From: an uncultured Eubacteriales bacterium | GTDB lineage: Bacteria > Bacillota > Clostridia > Oscillospirales > Acutalibacteraceae | Assembly: GCA_900316385.1 (NCBI GenBank) | Contig: ONCP01000010.1 | Coordinates: 1 to 59,717, forward strand | Reading direction: 5' to 3' | DNA length: 59,717 nt | Shown here: positions 32,585-42,505 of the stretch, in pieces | How positions within the stretch are numbered: the stretch's first letter is position 1 | Layout of the letters: every line of letters begins with the position of its first letter | Made by a program: the position numbers and the translations under genes | Notes under the pieces: generated by a model | Database searches by the model: none | Seen by the model: only the letters and a program-made list of their open reading frames with translations | Told to the model about the DNA's origin: nothing

Positions 32585-35104
32585 GTGAATAATGAAAACG
32601 AAATAAAAGAAACAAACGAAATAACGGGAAAAATAATAGAAGTTGACGTTGAAAAGGAAATGAAGCAAAGCTTCCTTGACTATTCAATGTCGGTAATCGT
32701 CGCGCGCGCGCTTCCCGATGTAAGAGACGGTCTTAAACCCGTTCACCGCAGAATACTTTACACGATGTATGAGAAAGGACTTGAGCCGAACAAGCCTTAT
32801 CATAAGTGCGCCGATACAGTAGGCGCCGTGCTCGGAGCTTATCATCCCCACGGCGACGCTTCCGTATATGACGCGCTGGTAAGACTTGCTCAGGATTTCT
32901 CTATGAGATATATGCTCGTTGACGGTCACGGAAACTTCGGCTCCGTCGACGGTGACCCGCCTGCGGCTTACAGATATACCGAGGCTCGTATGAGCAAGAT
33001 CTCAACGGAAATGCTCACAGAGATCGACAAAAAGACGGTTGATTTTGTTCCGAACTATGATGATCGTCTTGAGGAACCGACAGTTCTTCCGTGCCGTTTC
33101 CCGAATCTTCTTGTGAACGGCTCCAGCGGTATCGCGGTAGGTATGGCTACCAATATCCCGCCGCACAACCTCGGCGAGGTTATCGACGCGATCGACCTTC
33201 TTATTGATAATCCCGACGCGGAACTCAGCGAGCTTATGGAATGTATACCGGGTCCCGACTTCCCGACGGGCGGTATCATTATGGGCAGAAGCGGGATCCG
33301 CGCCGCGTACGGTACAGGTCGGGGTAAGATAATCGTAAGAGCAAAAACCGAGATCATAGAAGCTAAGAACGGCCGCTTTAAGATCATTGTGACCGAGCTT
33401 CCCTACGGCGTTAACAAGGCAAGACTGATCGAGCATATCGCCGAGCTTGTCAAGGATAAAAAGCTTGAGGGGATCACCAATATCGAGGATCACTCCGACC
33501 GTAAGGGTATGCATATCGAAATCGATATCCGCCGCGACGCTTCTCCCCAGATCGTTCTCAACCAGCTGTTCTCTTATACTCAGCTCCAGACGACCTTCGG
33601 CGCGATCCTGCTGGCGATAGTCAACGGCGAGCCTAAAATCCTCACGCTTAAAGAATGCTTGCAGCATTACATAGATTTCCAGGTTGAGATAATTACCAGA
33701 AGAACGCAGTTTGATCTGAAAAAAGCCCGCGAAAGATGTCATATCTTGGAAGGCTTGAAAATCGCGATTGACAATATCGATGAGGTAATCAACATTATCC
33801 GTCACAGTAAGGATACCTCAACCGCCAAGATAAATCTTATGGAACGCTTCAGCTTGGATGAAGTTCAGGCTCAGGCGATAGTCCAGATGAGACTCGGACA
33901 GCTCACAAATATGGAACGCGGAAAGATCGAGGATGAGATCGCCGCTCTGTTGGAGAAAATCAAGGAATTTGAGGAGCTTCTCGGAAGCCATCACCTGCTT
34001 CTTGAGGTTGTCAAGAAAGAAGCGACAGCTCTCAGAAATAAGTACGCCGATCCGAGACGCACCGAGATCTGTCATATCAGCGGCGAGGTCGATATCGAGG
34101 ATCTTATTCCCGAGGAGGATTGCGTAGTAACTATGACGCGCTACGGTTACATCAAACGTATCGCGCATACCGAGTACACGACCCAGAACCGCGGCGGCAG
34201 AGGAGTAAAGGGACTGTCCACGAGAGAAGAAGACGTAGCTACAACTATGTTTATCTGCAACACCCATTCCTATATTCTGTTCTTTACCGACAAAGGCCGG
34301 GTTTACAGGATCAAGTGCTATAACGTTCCCGAGGGTACGCGTCAGAGCAAGGGTATCAATATCGCAAATATTCTGCCTATCGCGACCGACGAGAAGGTTA
34401 CCTCGATGATTCCTGTCAAGGAATTTGAGGACGACAAGTATCTTGTTATGATCACCAAGTACGGTATTATCAAGCGTATCGCTCTCAACGCCTACAATAC
34501 CGCGCGAAAAGGCGGACTCATTGCGCTTGAGCTCAATGAGGGAGACGAGTTGAAATTCGTTAAAATGACACGAGGCGACGACGAGCTTATCGTAGCAACG
34601 CGAGACGGTATGTCGATTCGCTTCAAGGAAACCGACGTCCGCGCTATGGGCAGACAGGCTCGCGGCGTAAAGGCTATGAACCTCAGTCCCGATGATATGA
34701 TCGTCGGTATGAGCGTCATTACCGAAAACGGACTTATTCTCACTGTTTCCGAAACAGGCTACGGAAGACTTTCGTATCCCGACAATTACAGGATACAGTC
34801 ACGAGGCGGCAAGGGTCTTACCAATTATCACACCGAAAAATACGGTAAAGTAGCGGGAATCAATGTTATTAACACCGACGACGACCTCATTCTCATCAGC
34901 GAGGAGGGCGTAGTGATCCGTATTCAGGCTAAGGACGTAAGGATCTGCGCTCGTCCGTCAAAGGGAGTAACGCTTATGAGGATAAAGGAAGGAAATAAGG
35001 TCGTTTCCTTCGCTCACATTCCTCATGATGATGATGAGCCGACCGAGGTTCCCGAAAACACCGCAGACGCCGATGAGGGCGCCGAGGAAGCGGACAATGA
35101 ATAA
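32585..35104 (+). CDS. gyrA: DNA gyrase subunit A
   Basis: 839 aa. Catalytic Tyr is in the [11 protein letters not shown] motif. The breakage-reunion core reads [20 protein letters not shown]. The C-terminal pinwheel repeats include the GyrA box RGGRGVKGL. It is the cleavage subunit of gyrase. The residue at the main fluoroquinolone site (Ser83 in E. coli) is Ala92 here, while the Asp at position 96 (E. coli 87) is kept. It ends with an acidic tail ([11 protein letters not shown]... EEADNE). The final bases overlap the acyltransferase start by 8 bp. Confidence 0.98.
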   Translation: MNNENEIKETNEITGKIIEVDVEKEMKQSFLDYSMSVIVARALPDVRDGLKPVHRRILYTMYEKGLEPNKPYHKCADTVGAVLGAYHPHGDASVYDALVRLAQDFSMRYMLVDGHGNFGSVDGDPPAAYRYTEARMSKISTEMLTEIDKKTVDFVPNYDDRLEEPTVLPCRFPNLLVNGSSGIAVGMATNIPPHNLGEVIDAIDLLIDNPDAELSELMECIPGPDFPTGGIIMGRSGIRAAYGTGRGKIIVRAKTEIIEAKNGRFKIIVTELPYGVNKARLIEHIAELVKDKKLEGITNIEDHSDRKGMHIEIDIRRDASPQIVLNQLFSYTQLQTTFGAILLAIVNGEPKILTLKECLQHYIDFQVEIITRRTQFDLKKARERCHILEGLKIAIDNIDEVINIIRHSKDTSTAKINLMERFSLDEVQAQAIVQMRLGQLTNMERGKIEDEIAALLEKIKEFEELLGSHHLLLEVVKKEATALRNKYADPRRTEICHISGEVDIEDLIPEEDCVVTMTRYGYIKRIAHTEYTTQNRGGRGVKGLSTREEDVATTMFICNTHSYILFFTDKGRVYRIKCYNVPEGTRQSKGINIANILPIATDEKVTSMIPVKEFEDDKYLVMITKYGIIKRIALNAYNTARKGGLIALELNEGDELKFVKMTRGDDELIVATRDGMSIRFKETDVRAMGRQARGVKAMNLSPDDMIVGMSVITENGLILTVSETGYGRLSYPDNYRIQSRGGKGLTNYHTEKYGKVAGINVINTDDDLILISEEGVVIRIQAKDVRICARPSKGVTLMRIKEGNKVVSFAHIPHDDDEPTEVPENTADADEGAEEADNE

Positions 35105-36092
35105 AAGAGAAAACAACTACGACTTACTGCGGATCCTTGCCGCGGTAGGCGTAGTTGTTATCCATGTTAATCAGTATTATATGATTACAACCCACAGCAC
35201 CGACCCCGTTGTGAATATTTTGCAGGAAATTATGGAAGTGTTCACAAGGTTCGGTGTTCCCTGCTTTGTAATGATATCAGGCGCGTTCCTTCTGAAAAAT
35301 CCGCATAACAAGGAATATAAAAGCTTTTATAAACGAGTTTTTGTGAAAACCGTTTTACCTTTTCTTATAGTGAGCTTGGTTTTTTTCTGCTTTGACGTGG
35401 TGATGCTTGCGATAAAGGGAGGAAGCTTTGCGGAGCTTGCGCTTACCTATCTCAGGGGAAGCCAGTATAACCTTTGGTTTATGCCGATGATCTCGGGATT
35501 GTATCTTCTTACACCCATCGCGATCAGATTCAAGGAAAGCGTGTCAAACAGAGCGTTCGGAATAACCGCCTTTGTTTGGTTATTTCTGGCGATAGTGTTT
35601 GTCAACAGCGGAAAATACAGCTTTTTTTATTCCTTTGCTTGTGTTTTTGCGTATTTCGGTTATTTTATGGTCGGTAATTTTATTTACGAGAACCTTAAAG
35701 GGAAAATCAATCCCGCGATAGCCGCGTGCGTCGCGTTTTTGATGTATACTCTGAGAATCATTGCCAGAATGACGGGAATGACGTGGATATTTACAGGCAA
35801 AAATGTTTATTTCTATCCGACGATAGTGATCGGCGGCATCGCGGTATTTGTGTTTTTTTCCAACATACGTTTTCCGTTTTCGCTCGGAAAGCCCGCGTCC
35901 GTTATGCTCTGTATTTATCTTTTCCACACCTTTATTTTTAAGATCATACAAAAGGTTATCGGAAACAGGATAATAGTAGACAGCGCTATGACTGCGATTT
36001 TGATTTCCGCTCTGTGCTTTGTACTGTCGTTCATCGCGGGAGTCGTATTCAAAAAGCTGTACGGAAAATTAATAGAAAGAAAGCTGTTATGA
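35097..36092 (+). CDS. Membrane O-acyltransferase, acyltransferase-3 family
   Basis: 331 aa from the ATG at 35097, which overlaps the end of gyrA. About ten membrane helices are visible. The N-terminus reads [20 protein letters not shown], with the R and H that are conserved in the family. Such proteins acetylate cell-surface sugars, teichoic acids or peptidoglycan, using cytoplasmic acetyl donors. No sugar genes are adjacent, so the substrate is open. Confidence 0.9.
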   Translation: MNKRENNYDLLRILAAVGVVVIHVNQYYMITTHSTDPVVNILQEIMEVFTRFGVPCFVMISGAFLLKNPHNKEYKSFYKRVFVKTVLPFLIVSLVFFCFDVVMLAIKGGSFAELALTYLRGSQYNLWFMPMISGLYLLTPIAIRFKESVSNRAFGITAFVWLFLAIVFVNSGKYSFFYSFACVFAYFGYFMVGNFIYENLKGKINPAIAACVAFLMYTLRIIARMTGMTWIFTGKNVYFYPTIVIGGIAVFVFFSNIRFPFSLGKPASVMLCIYLFHTFIFKIIQKVIGNRIIVDSAMTAILISALCFVLSFIAGVVFKKLYGKLIERKLL

Positions 36093-36649
36093 AAAATGAA
36101 GTGGTCCTTGCTTCCGCCTCCCCAAGAAGGCAGGAGCTTTTGAAAAATATTTTTGATGAGTTCAAAATAGTCCCCGCCGATATCGATGAAAACATATCGG
36201 AAAACATTGACGCGGAGCTTCGGCCCGAAAAAATCGCGGAGAAAAAAGCGGCGCATATAGCGAAGCAATATCCCGAAAGCCTTGTTATAGGTTGCGATAC
36301 AGCGGTTATCTGCGACAGAGAAATGCTCGGAAAGCCGAAGGACAAGGCAGACGCCGAACGAATGCTGCGTATGCTTAGCGGCAGGAGCCACAAGGTAATA
36401 ACAGGCAATTGTCTGATTTTCAGAGAGAAAAAGCTGTGCTTTTCGGTGGTTACGGAGGTCGTTTTTTATCCGCTCAGCGACAGTGATATTGACAGCTACC
36501 TTGCAATAGATGAATGGAAGGACAAGGCGGGAGCCTACGGTATTCAGGGAAAGGCGGGACTGTTCGTAGAAAAAATAAACGGCGATTATAACAACGTCGT
36601 CGGTTTGCCCTGCGCCGAATTAAACAGAAAAATAAAGGAAATGTATTGA
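36089..36649 (+). CDS. maf: Maf-like nucleotide pyrophosphatase
   Basis: 186 aa, starts at 36089 inside the stop of the previous gene (ATGA). Shows LASASPRRQELL at residues ~5-16, GCDTAVICDREMLGKPKD and KAGAYGIQGKAGLF, all Maf signatures. The family hydrolyses dTTP, UTP or modified nucleotides and is linked to septum control in Bacillus. It is in the gyrA-to-lipoprotein string. Confidence 0.94.
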   Translation: MKNEVVLASASPRRQELLKNIFDEFKIVPADIDENISENIDAELRPEKIAEKKAAHIAKQYPESLVIGCDTAVICDREMLGKPKDKADAERMLRMLSGRSHKVITGNCLIFREKKLCFSVVTEVVFYPLSDSDIDSYLAIDEWKDKAGAYGIQGKAGLFVEKINGDYNNVVGLPCAELNRKIKEMY

Positions 36650-36650
36650 A

Positions 36651-37343
36651 TTGAAAAAATTACTTGCAATACTGATATGCGCGTGTATGATTTTTTCTTT
36701 CGCGTCATGTAAGCCCGAGGAAGAAAAAGAAAAGCCCGTCGAGATCGGAGCTACCGACGACGAGGCTAATTATCCTCAGCCCGAAAGCGAGAATGTCTCG
36801 GAATTTGAATCGGAAACGGGAATGTGTCTGAATATGACGCTTGACCAGTTTACAACCGCGTTTAACGATATGTATCTCCGTCTCGGAGGCAAGCTCGGCG
36901 ATTTTCCGTACAAGAAATGGAAAAAGCGGAGTGAAACGACCCAAAACGGATTGGATTATATATATTATTATATGAAAAGCGGAGATATTACCCTGACGGC
37001 GACGGTAGAAAGAAATACTCTCTATATCATCAATCTCGGCTGCGGAGTCAGCGTGGAATATTTCGGAGCCAGCAAAAACGGAAAACAAAGGGTCCTGACG
37101 ATCAGCGGTATAATGGCAGCGGTAGCCGGAGGCTACAAAAGCGATTATGTTAATTTCTTCGATAACCTTTTTGTCGACGCTGTCGATCGCGACGACGGCT
37201 GCTTCTGGTACAATAATTGGATATATCTTTATGAGGAAACCAAGCAGACGCGGCTGTTCCGAATCATGCCCGCCACAAGCGACATCGCCGCGGAATGGAA
37301 TATCGAGGATTATAAAAATTACTGGAAAAAACAGGAAAGATAA
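36651..37343 (+). CDS. Putative lipoprotein
   Basis: 230 aa, start TTG at 36651 with AAGGAAATGTA before it. An N-terminal signal ends in the lipobox FASC with Cys20, so it is probably diacylglycerol-modified and held on the outside of the membrane. The mature part has no recognised domain; an acidic linker (EEEKEKPVEIG...) is followed by a mixed alpha/beta region. It is followed by a terminator. Confidence 0.75.
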   Translation: MKKLLAILICACMIFSFASCKPEEEKEKPVEIGATDDEANYPQPESENVSEFESETGMCLNMTLDQFTTAFNDMYLRLGGKLGDFPYKKWKKRSETTQNGLDYIYYYMKSGDITLTATVERNTLYIINLGCGVSVEYFGASKNGKQRVLTISGIMAAVAGGYKSDYVNFFDNLFVDAVDRDDGCFWYNNWIYLYEETKQTRLFRIMPATSDIAAEWNIEDYKNYWKKQER

Positions 37344-37354
37344 AATAATAAGAA

Positions 37355-37383
37355 AAGAGCCGTTTTTGCGACGGCTCTTTTTT
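37355..37383. terminator. Terminator between convergent lipoprotein and PBP2 genes
   Basis: AAAGAGCCGT / ACGGCTCTTT stem, followed by a T run on the plus strand and by an A-rich side on the minus strand. Works for both. Confidence 0.8.
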
Positions 37384-37394
37384 GCTGTTTTCGA

Positions 37395-39437
37395 TTATCG
37401 TTTTCTGAAATATTCGTCCAGAAGCGCTTTCGCGACGCTCATACTGTATTTTCCGTGAGCGCCGTGCTCGAGCACGACCGCGATCGCGACCTCGGGCTTC
37501 TCATACGGCGCGTAGCACATAAAGACGGTGTGGTCGGAGCCCGCGTTCTCGGCGGTACCTGTTTTTGCGGCTATCGGGATCTTATAATTTCCGAATACCG
37601 AGAACGCCGTGCCGTCGGGAGACGCGACGACCGAGCGCATCGCTTCCTGTACGATTTCAAGATTTTCCTTTGAAACACCCGAGGTGTTTAGCTTCTCGGG
37701 CTTTGTTTTTTTGACGGTCTTGCTGCGCTCATAGTTTTTGATTTCCTTTACAACGTGAGTTTTAAGCCTCACGCCGTTGTTCGCGATCGTCGCGACATAA
37801 GAGGCAAGCTGAACGGGAGTAAAGGCGTTGTCGGACTGACCGATCGCGGCCTGTACGGTGTTACCTTCCTGCCAGACAGAGCTGTCTCTGCCTGCGAGAA
37901 AGCCCGAGCTTTCGTCGATCTCAAGCCCTGTTTTTTCTCCCAGTCCGAACTTTTCGGCGTAGAGATACATCGTTTCGATCCCGAGCCGTCTGCCTGTTTC
38001 GGCAAAATAGTAGTTACAGCTCTGAGCGAGCGCGGAGTTGAGGTCTATGTTGCCGTGATATCCCATACACGCGACGGGATTTGTGGGATAATAATTGTAA
38101 TACTGAGTGCAGTCGATTATCGTTGAGGGAGAGATTATACCCTCCTCCAGCGCGGCGGCGGCGACGCAGGGCTTGAAAACGGAACCCGGCGCGAAGGAGC
38201 CCGTAAAAGCTCTGTCATACAGCGGAGCTTTTTTGTCGGTGGCGAGCTTTACATAATAATCGTCATAATTTGAGTATTTGTTCAGATCATAGCTCGGATA
38301 AGTCGAAGCGGCGAGCACCGAAAAATCCTTTACGCTGAGCATTACAACGGCTCCTGCCTCGCAATCCTCGCCGTGACCCTTGCCCTCGGCGTAGCCGTTT
38401 TCGCGGGCCGCGTTGATATTTTTCTCAAGCGACTTGTTTGCGACTGTCTGGAGTTTTTTGTCGATAGTGAGATAAATCGTGTTTCCGGGCTTGGCGTCGA
38501 CCGACCTGGCGATTTTTGTTACCATACCGTCGGCGTTTTTCTGAACGATCCTTGTTCCGCCTACGCCCTTGAGCATATCCTCAAACGCGCCCTCTATACC
38601 GAATTTTCCGATACTGTCATTAAAGCCGTAATCCTTGCCCTCGGCGGTTTTTTCCTCGTATTCCTCCTGTGAAATGCTGCCCAAAGCGCCCAGAATATGA
38701 GGCGCCAGCGAACCCGAGGGATTGTTGCGTGTCAAAAAGGTCTGAATATCGACCCCGCTGACGCCCTGTGTGTTTTCGCTGATGATCGCCACCATATCCG
38801 AGGAAATATCCTGCGCGAAGATGTAGGGCGTGGTGTTTGAGTAACCCGTAAGCTCCATATTGTAATGAACGGAAATGAGATTGAGCAGATCGGTTTTATC
38901 TTTGATTTTTTCCAGTCCGTAGCGCTTAGTAAGGAGTTTTACGCATTTTTCCGCTGAGTCGCTCTGCTTGAGGTTAAGATAATCCTCGGACTTGAGCGTT
39001 TTGATCTCGTCGTTCATACCCGACTTGAACTTGTACTCGCCGTTATCGCCGAGCTTGATCGGCAGAACGTCTATCCAGTTTTCCTTTTGGCTGTCCATAA
39101 GAGAGATCAGCGACAGGATCGTGGGATCGAGCTGGTCGGGAGACATAAACAGCTTATCGATCGCGACACGGTAGCCTGTGCGGTTGACAGCGAGCCCTGC
39201 CCCGTTTGTATCAAGTATCTCGCCGCGGGTTGCGTCGGTAGTGACCGTGTAAGCGGTGGAGTTTGCGGATATCTTTTTATACCGCGCTCCGTTGATCACC
39301 TGCCAGTCAAACAGCCTGATGGTGAAGCCAAGAAATATAACCGTGAGGATCGCTGCGCAAATATGAACGCGACGGGTCAAAAACCGCTTTTCGCGTTGTT
39401 TTTTTTCCTTTTCTTCGTTCGGAAGCGTATCAAACAC
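37395..39437 (-). CDS. mrdA: Penicillin-binding protein 2 (elongation-specific transpeptidase)
   Basis: 680 aa, a class B PBP. One N-terminal membrane helix (about 28-45), pedestal domains, then the active site: SxxK as SVFK in APGSVFKP, SxN as SCN in AQSCNYYF, and KTG in AAKTGTAEN. It follows mreD, mreC and mreB, so it is the elongation PBP2. The start is GTG at 39437; the AGAGG just in front is too close for a usual ribosome site. The frame is the same as mreD's, separated by a single TGA. It could start by reinitiation or at TTG further inside (residue 20). Confidence 0.93.
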   Translation of the reverse strand: MFDTLPNEEKEKKQREKRFLTRRVHICAAILTVIFLGFTIRLFDWQVINGARYKKISANSTAYTVTTDATRGEILDTNGAGLAVNRTGYRVAIDKLFMSPDQLDPTILSLISLMDSQKENWIDVLPIKLGDNGEYKFKSGMNDEIKTLKSEDYLNLKQSDSAEKCVKLLTKRYGLEKIKDKTDLLNLISVHYNMELTGYSNTTPYIFAQDISSDMVAIISENTQGVSGVDIQTFLTRNNPSGSLAPHILGALGSISQEEYEEKTAEGKDYGFNDSIGKFGIEGAFEDMLKGVGGTRIVQKNADGMVTKIARSVDAKPGNTIYLTIDKKLQTVANKSLEKNINAARENGYAEGKGHGEDCEAGAVVMLSVKDFSVLAASTYPSYDLNKYSNYDDYYVKLATDKKAPLYDRAFTGSFAPGSVFKPCVAAAALEEGIISPSTIIDCTQYYNYYPTNPVACMGYHGNIDLNSALAQSCNYYFAETGRRLGIETMYLYAEKFGLGEKTGLEIDESSGFLAGRDSSVWQEGNTVQAAIGQSDNAFTPVQLASYVATIANNGVRLKTHVVKEIKNYERSKTVKKTKPEKLNTSGVSKENLEIVQEAMRSVVASPDGTAFSVFGNYKIPIAAKTGTAENAGSDHTVFMCYAPYEKPEVAIAVVLEHGAHGKYSMSVAKALLDEYFRKR

Positions 39438-39452
39438 CTCTTTTTCAGGTAA

Positions 39453-39962
39453 TCAATTATCTCTCAGGCTTCGGGAAAGATATTTATTCAGATAATAAAG
39501 CAGGATCCCTGTCAATATGGTATAGATGATCCTTGAAAAATAGTGCGCGAAAAAGTAGTAAAGCGAGCTGCCTTTTCCCGCAAAAACGTGAAAAAACAGA
39601 AAATAAAGAAAAATAAGCCCCGCGCAGAAAATCGAGTTGAACGCGGTCGCGTTAAGAAAGCTGACGACAAAATTATCGCGGAAAATAACGCTGATAAAGA
39701 AACAGCTTATTGTGAGCGCGAAGGTAAAAAACCCGATATTGTCGCCGTAGCCGAGGTCAAGCAGGATCCCCGACGCCATCCCGAAGAACATAGCGGGGAT
39801 CTCGCTTTCAACATACGAAATGGTAAGCGCGGCGGGAAGCAGCAAAAGAGGCTTGCTCCCGAAGATTTCAGGCATAAGCCGCGGCGTGGTCTGCAATATA
39901 AACAAAAGCAGAAGCTCAAGCGAATATGCGATATACCGAAAGGCTGTGTATCGGCGCTCCAT
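39453..39962 (-). CDS. mreD: Rod shape-determining protein MreD
   Basis: 169 aa, about five membrane helices and little else, the MreD pattern. Its ATG overlaps the mreC stop (TAATG). It is part of the elongasome with MreB, MreC, RodA and PBP2. Identified by position and hydrophobicity; the primary sequence of MreD is always weakly conserved. Confidence 0.85.
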   Translation of the reverse strand: MERRYTAFRYIAYSLELLLLFILQTTPRLMPEIFGSKPLLLLPAALTISYVESEIPAMFFGMASGILLDLGYGDNIGFFTFALTISCFFISVIFRDNFVVSFLNATAFNSIFCAGLIFLYFLFFHVFAGKGSSLYYFFAHYFSRIIYTILTGILLYYLNKYLSRSLRDN

Positions 39963-40795
39963 TACCGCGCCTCCTTGTCGGGAAGCTCGCCCTTGCTCTT
40001 GAAGCTCGTCAGCACAACGACATCCGTGACGGTTTTAATGTTTTCATAGCTCTTTATCTCGGCGTATTTCGTCGCGTCGTATTCGTCGTATTTGATCGAA
40101 GTGACCTTGCCGAGGATAAGATCAGCGGGATAAACGCCGCCGATCCCCGAGGAAACGATAACGTCACCCTTTTTTACCTTGGAGTTCGCGTCGATTTTGG
40201 TGAATTGAGAGCGGTTCTCGCTTTCGAGCATCGCGCTTCCCGTGACAACTCCGCTGTCGCCGCTCTTCTTGTCGATCGCTCCCGCCTGAAAATCGGGAGA
40301 AAGGATCGTCGTCACCTTTGCGGTCGCGGAGCTTACGGAGCTGATAAAGCCGATAACGCCGTTCTCCGTCAGTACGGGATCGAGCTTGGAGATACCGACC
40401 GAGGAGCCCGCGTCAATAGTAAAGCCGTAAAAATCCTCGCTTGTGTCGCGCCTGATAACCGATGAGGGCATCAGCTCATAGTCGGGGTGGGTCTTTTTGA
40501 GCTTATAATACTTCCAGAGCCTCGCGTTCTCGGATTTGAGGTCATAGTAATCCACAAGCTGAGTGCGTAGATCCGCCGCCTCGCTCCTGAGCTTTTCGTT
40601 TTCCGCCTGAAGCTGCTCGTAGCTCTTGTGTTCCTCGGTGAGCTTAGAGGTGACAGACGAGAGCCCCTTGGAGAAAAAATTGAAAGCAGAAGAAACCCAC
40701 GGGTTCCCCGTAGCTCCGAGAATGGAGATCACAATAAGAACCGCGAGCGTGGCTATTAATATTTTCGCGCTTTTTGAGTTAAAAAAATCCTTCAT
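39962..40795 (-). CDS. mreC: Rod shape-determining protein MreC
   Basis: 277 aa. N-terminal membrane helix (KILIATLAVLIVISILG), a periplasmic-side coiled coil (EHKSYEQLQAENEKLRSEAA) and the beta-domain with VLTENGVIGFISSVSSATAK and VTGSAMLESENRSQ, as in MreC. It links MreB to PBP2 outside the membrane. The start is at 40795, 39 bp after mreB. Confidence 0.94.
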   Translation of the reverse strand: MKDFFNSKSAKILIATLAVLIVISILGATGNPWVSSAFNFFSKGLSSVTSKLTEEHKSYEQLQAENEKLRSEAADLRTQLVDYYDLKSENARLWKYYKLKKTHPDYELMPSSVIRRDTSEDFYGFTIDAGSSVGISKLDPVLTENGVIGFISSVSSATAKVTTILSPDFQAGAIDKKSGDSGVVTGSAMLESENRSQFTKIDANSKVKKGDVIVSSGIGGVYPADLILGKVTSIKYDEYDATKYAEIKSYENIKTVTDVVVLTSFKSKGELPDKEAR

Positions 40796-40834
40796 TGTTT
40801 TTAAAGAGGGCGGGACAAAGCCCGCCCGAATAAA

Positions 40835-41845
40835 TTAATCTCTGTTGTGCTTGTATTCGGCTTTAGTTCCGCCGAGACGCTTGCCCGCGCCCTCGACAAC
40901 GCAGTCGAGAGGACGTTCGGCAACGTGAACGGGCATACCCGTTTCCTGCATAACAAGTCTGTCAAGACCGCGGAGCATCGCGCCGCCGCCTGTGAGCATG
41001 ATTCCGTGGTCGATAATGTCCGCGGAAAGCTCGGGCGGAGTTTTCTCAAGCGTATTCTTGATCGCTTCAACGATTATCATAAGCGGATCCGCCAGTGCGT
41101 CGCGGATCTCCTCCGCCGTGATAGTGATATCCTTGGGAAGACCCGTTTCAAGCGAGCGGCCCTTTACGAGCATATCTCTCTCGTCGGGATAAGGATATGC
41201 CGAGCCTATGGTTATTTTGATTTCCTCGGCTGTCCTGTCGCCGATGAGAAGGTTATATGTCTTTTTGATGTAGGTGACGATCGCCTCGTCAAACTTGTCG
41301 CCCGCTACTCTTACGGAGCAGGAGGTAACTATATCACCAAGCGAGATCACGGCTACCTCGGAGGTTCCGCCGCCGATATCGACGACCATGGAGCCAGTAG
41401 GCTCGTCCACGGGCATACCCGCGCCGATAGCAGCAGCCATCGGTTCCTCGATCAATACCACATTTTTTGAGCCCGAAGCTTGGACCGCGGCGTTCTCGAC
41501 CGCGCGTCTCTCTACCTCGGTAACGCCTGTCGGCATACAGATAACTATTCTCGGCTTGCTGAAAATACCGGGCTTAGCCGCCTTTCTGATAAAATGCTTC
41601 AGCATGGTTGCCGTTATATCGAAATCGGCAATAACGCCGTCCTTGAGCGGTCTGACCGCCACGATGGAATCGGGAGTACGGCCGATCATATCATGCGCCT
41701 GCTCGCCGACCGCGAGAACGCTGTCATTGCGAATGTCGACCGCCACGACCGACGGCTCTCGCATTACTATTCCCTTGCCCTTGATGCACACTAAGGTGTT
41801 GGCTGTGCCTAAATCAATACCGATATCCTTTGAAAAAGAAAACAT
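40835..41845 (-). CDS. mreB: Rod shape-determining actin homologue MreB
   Basis: 336 aa. Actin-fold motifs [34 protein letters not shown] and [12 protein letters not shown] are diagnostic. It forms filaments that guide cell-wall elongation. Ribosome site AGAAAGGAGTTAACTT, promoter TTGATT-17-TATAAT. First gene of mreB-mreC-mreD-mrdA. Confidence 0.97.
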   Translation of the reverse strand: MFSFSKDIGIDLGTANTLVCIKGKGIVMREPSVVAVDIRNDSVLAVGEQAHDMIGRTPDSIVAVRPLKDGVIADFDITATMLKHFIRKAAKPGIFSKPRIVICMPTGVTEVERRAVENAAVQASGSKNVVLIEEPMAAAIGAGMPVDEPTGSMVVDIGGGTSEVAVISLGDIVTSCSVRVAGDKFDEAIVTYIKKTYNLLIGDRTAEEIKITIGSAYPYPDERDMLVKGRSLETGLPKDITITAEEIRDALADPLMIIVEAIKNTLEKTPPELSADIIDHGIMLTGGGAMLRGLDRLVMQETGMPVHVAERPLDCVVEGAGKRLGGTKAEYKHNRD

Positions 41846-41881
41846 AAGTTAACTCCTTTCTTCACACAATAGCTCCATTGT

Positions 41882-41910
41882 ATTATAGCCCAAAACAGGC
41901 GTTAAATCAA
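41882..41910 (-). promoter_or_regulatory. Promoter of the mreBCD-mrdA operon
   Basis: Minus strand: TTGATT (41910-41905), 17-bp spacer, perfect TATAAT (41887-41882), about 40 nt before the mreB ATG. Confidence 0.8.
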
Positions 41911-41933
41911 TAATTATTTGTCGAAACGCGGAT

Positions 41934-42374
41934 TTAAGCCTTTCCCGTAGAGCCGAAACCGCCCGTTCCGCGCTCGGTTTCGTCGAGAGCGTCCGCCTCG
42001 ACAAGCTCGGGAATGATCACGGGAGAGATGACAAGCTGAGCGATTCTCTCGTCGGGCATAACGGTGTACGGCTTGTCTGAAACGTTGCAAAGCCCGACGC
42101 ACAGCTCGCCTCGATAGTCGGAATCGATCACACCGACGCCGTTGGAAAGGCAGATACCGTGCTTTACTCCAAGTCCCGAGCGCGCGTAGATGAACGCCGC
42201 GCAGGAGCTGTCGGGCAGCTCGATCGCGATCCCTGTTGTGATGAGCTTCAGCTCACCCGGGCTGATGGTTACGCTCTTTTTGATACAGGCGTAAAGATCA
42301 AGCCCTGCCGAGCCCGCGGTGCCCCGCGTGGGAAGCTTAGCGTTATTTTTGAGTTTTTTTATTTTAAGTTGCAT
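41934..42374 (-). CDS. dut: dUTP diphosphatase (dUTPase)
   Basis: 146 aa from the ATG at 42374, with GAGGCAGTT before it; an upstream in-frame ATG lacks a ribosome site. All five trimeric dUTPase motifs are present: AGSAGLDLYA, PDSSCAAFIYARSGLG, GVGVIDSDYRGE (catalytic Asp), RIAQLVISPV and the C-terminal arm RGTGGFGSTGK. It turns dUTP into dUMP, keeping uracil out of DNA. Confidence 0.95.
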   Translation of the reverse strand: MQLKIKKLKNNAKLPTRGTAGSAGLDLYACIKKSVTISPGELKLITTGIAIELPDSSCAAFIYARSGLGVKHGICLSNGVGVIDSDYRGELCVGLCNVSDKPYTVMPDERIAQLVISPVIIPELVEADALDETERGTGGFGSTGKA

Positions 42375-42505
42375 AACTGCCTCATTCCTGCAAAAATCGG
42401 TTACGACTTGCAAAAACAGAATTTGTCTTGCGGTCGGTTATTTATTTTACCGAATTATCGGTCAATTTATCAAAAAAGTGTCTGATTTCTTCCCGACAAC
42501 TATTG

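Noticed and set aside
30186..35104. gyrB/gyrA as parE/parC (topoisomerase IV)
   Set aside because: Origin-proximal location, the GyrA box RGGRGVKGL in the C-terminal domain and the overall lengths fit gyrase.
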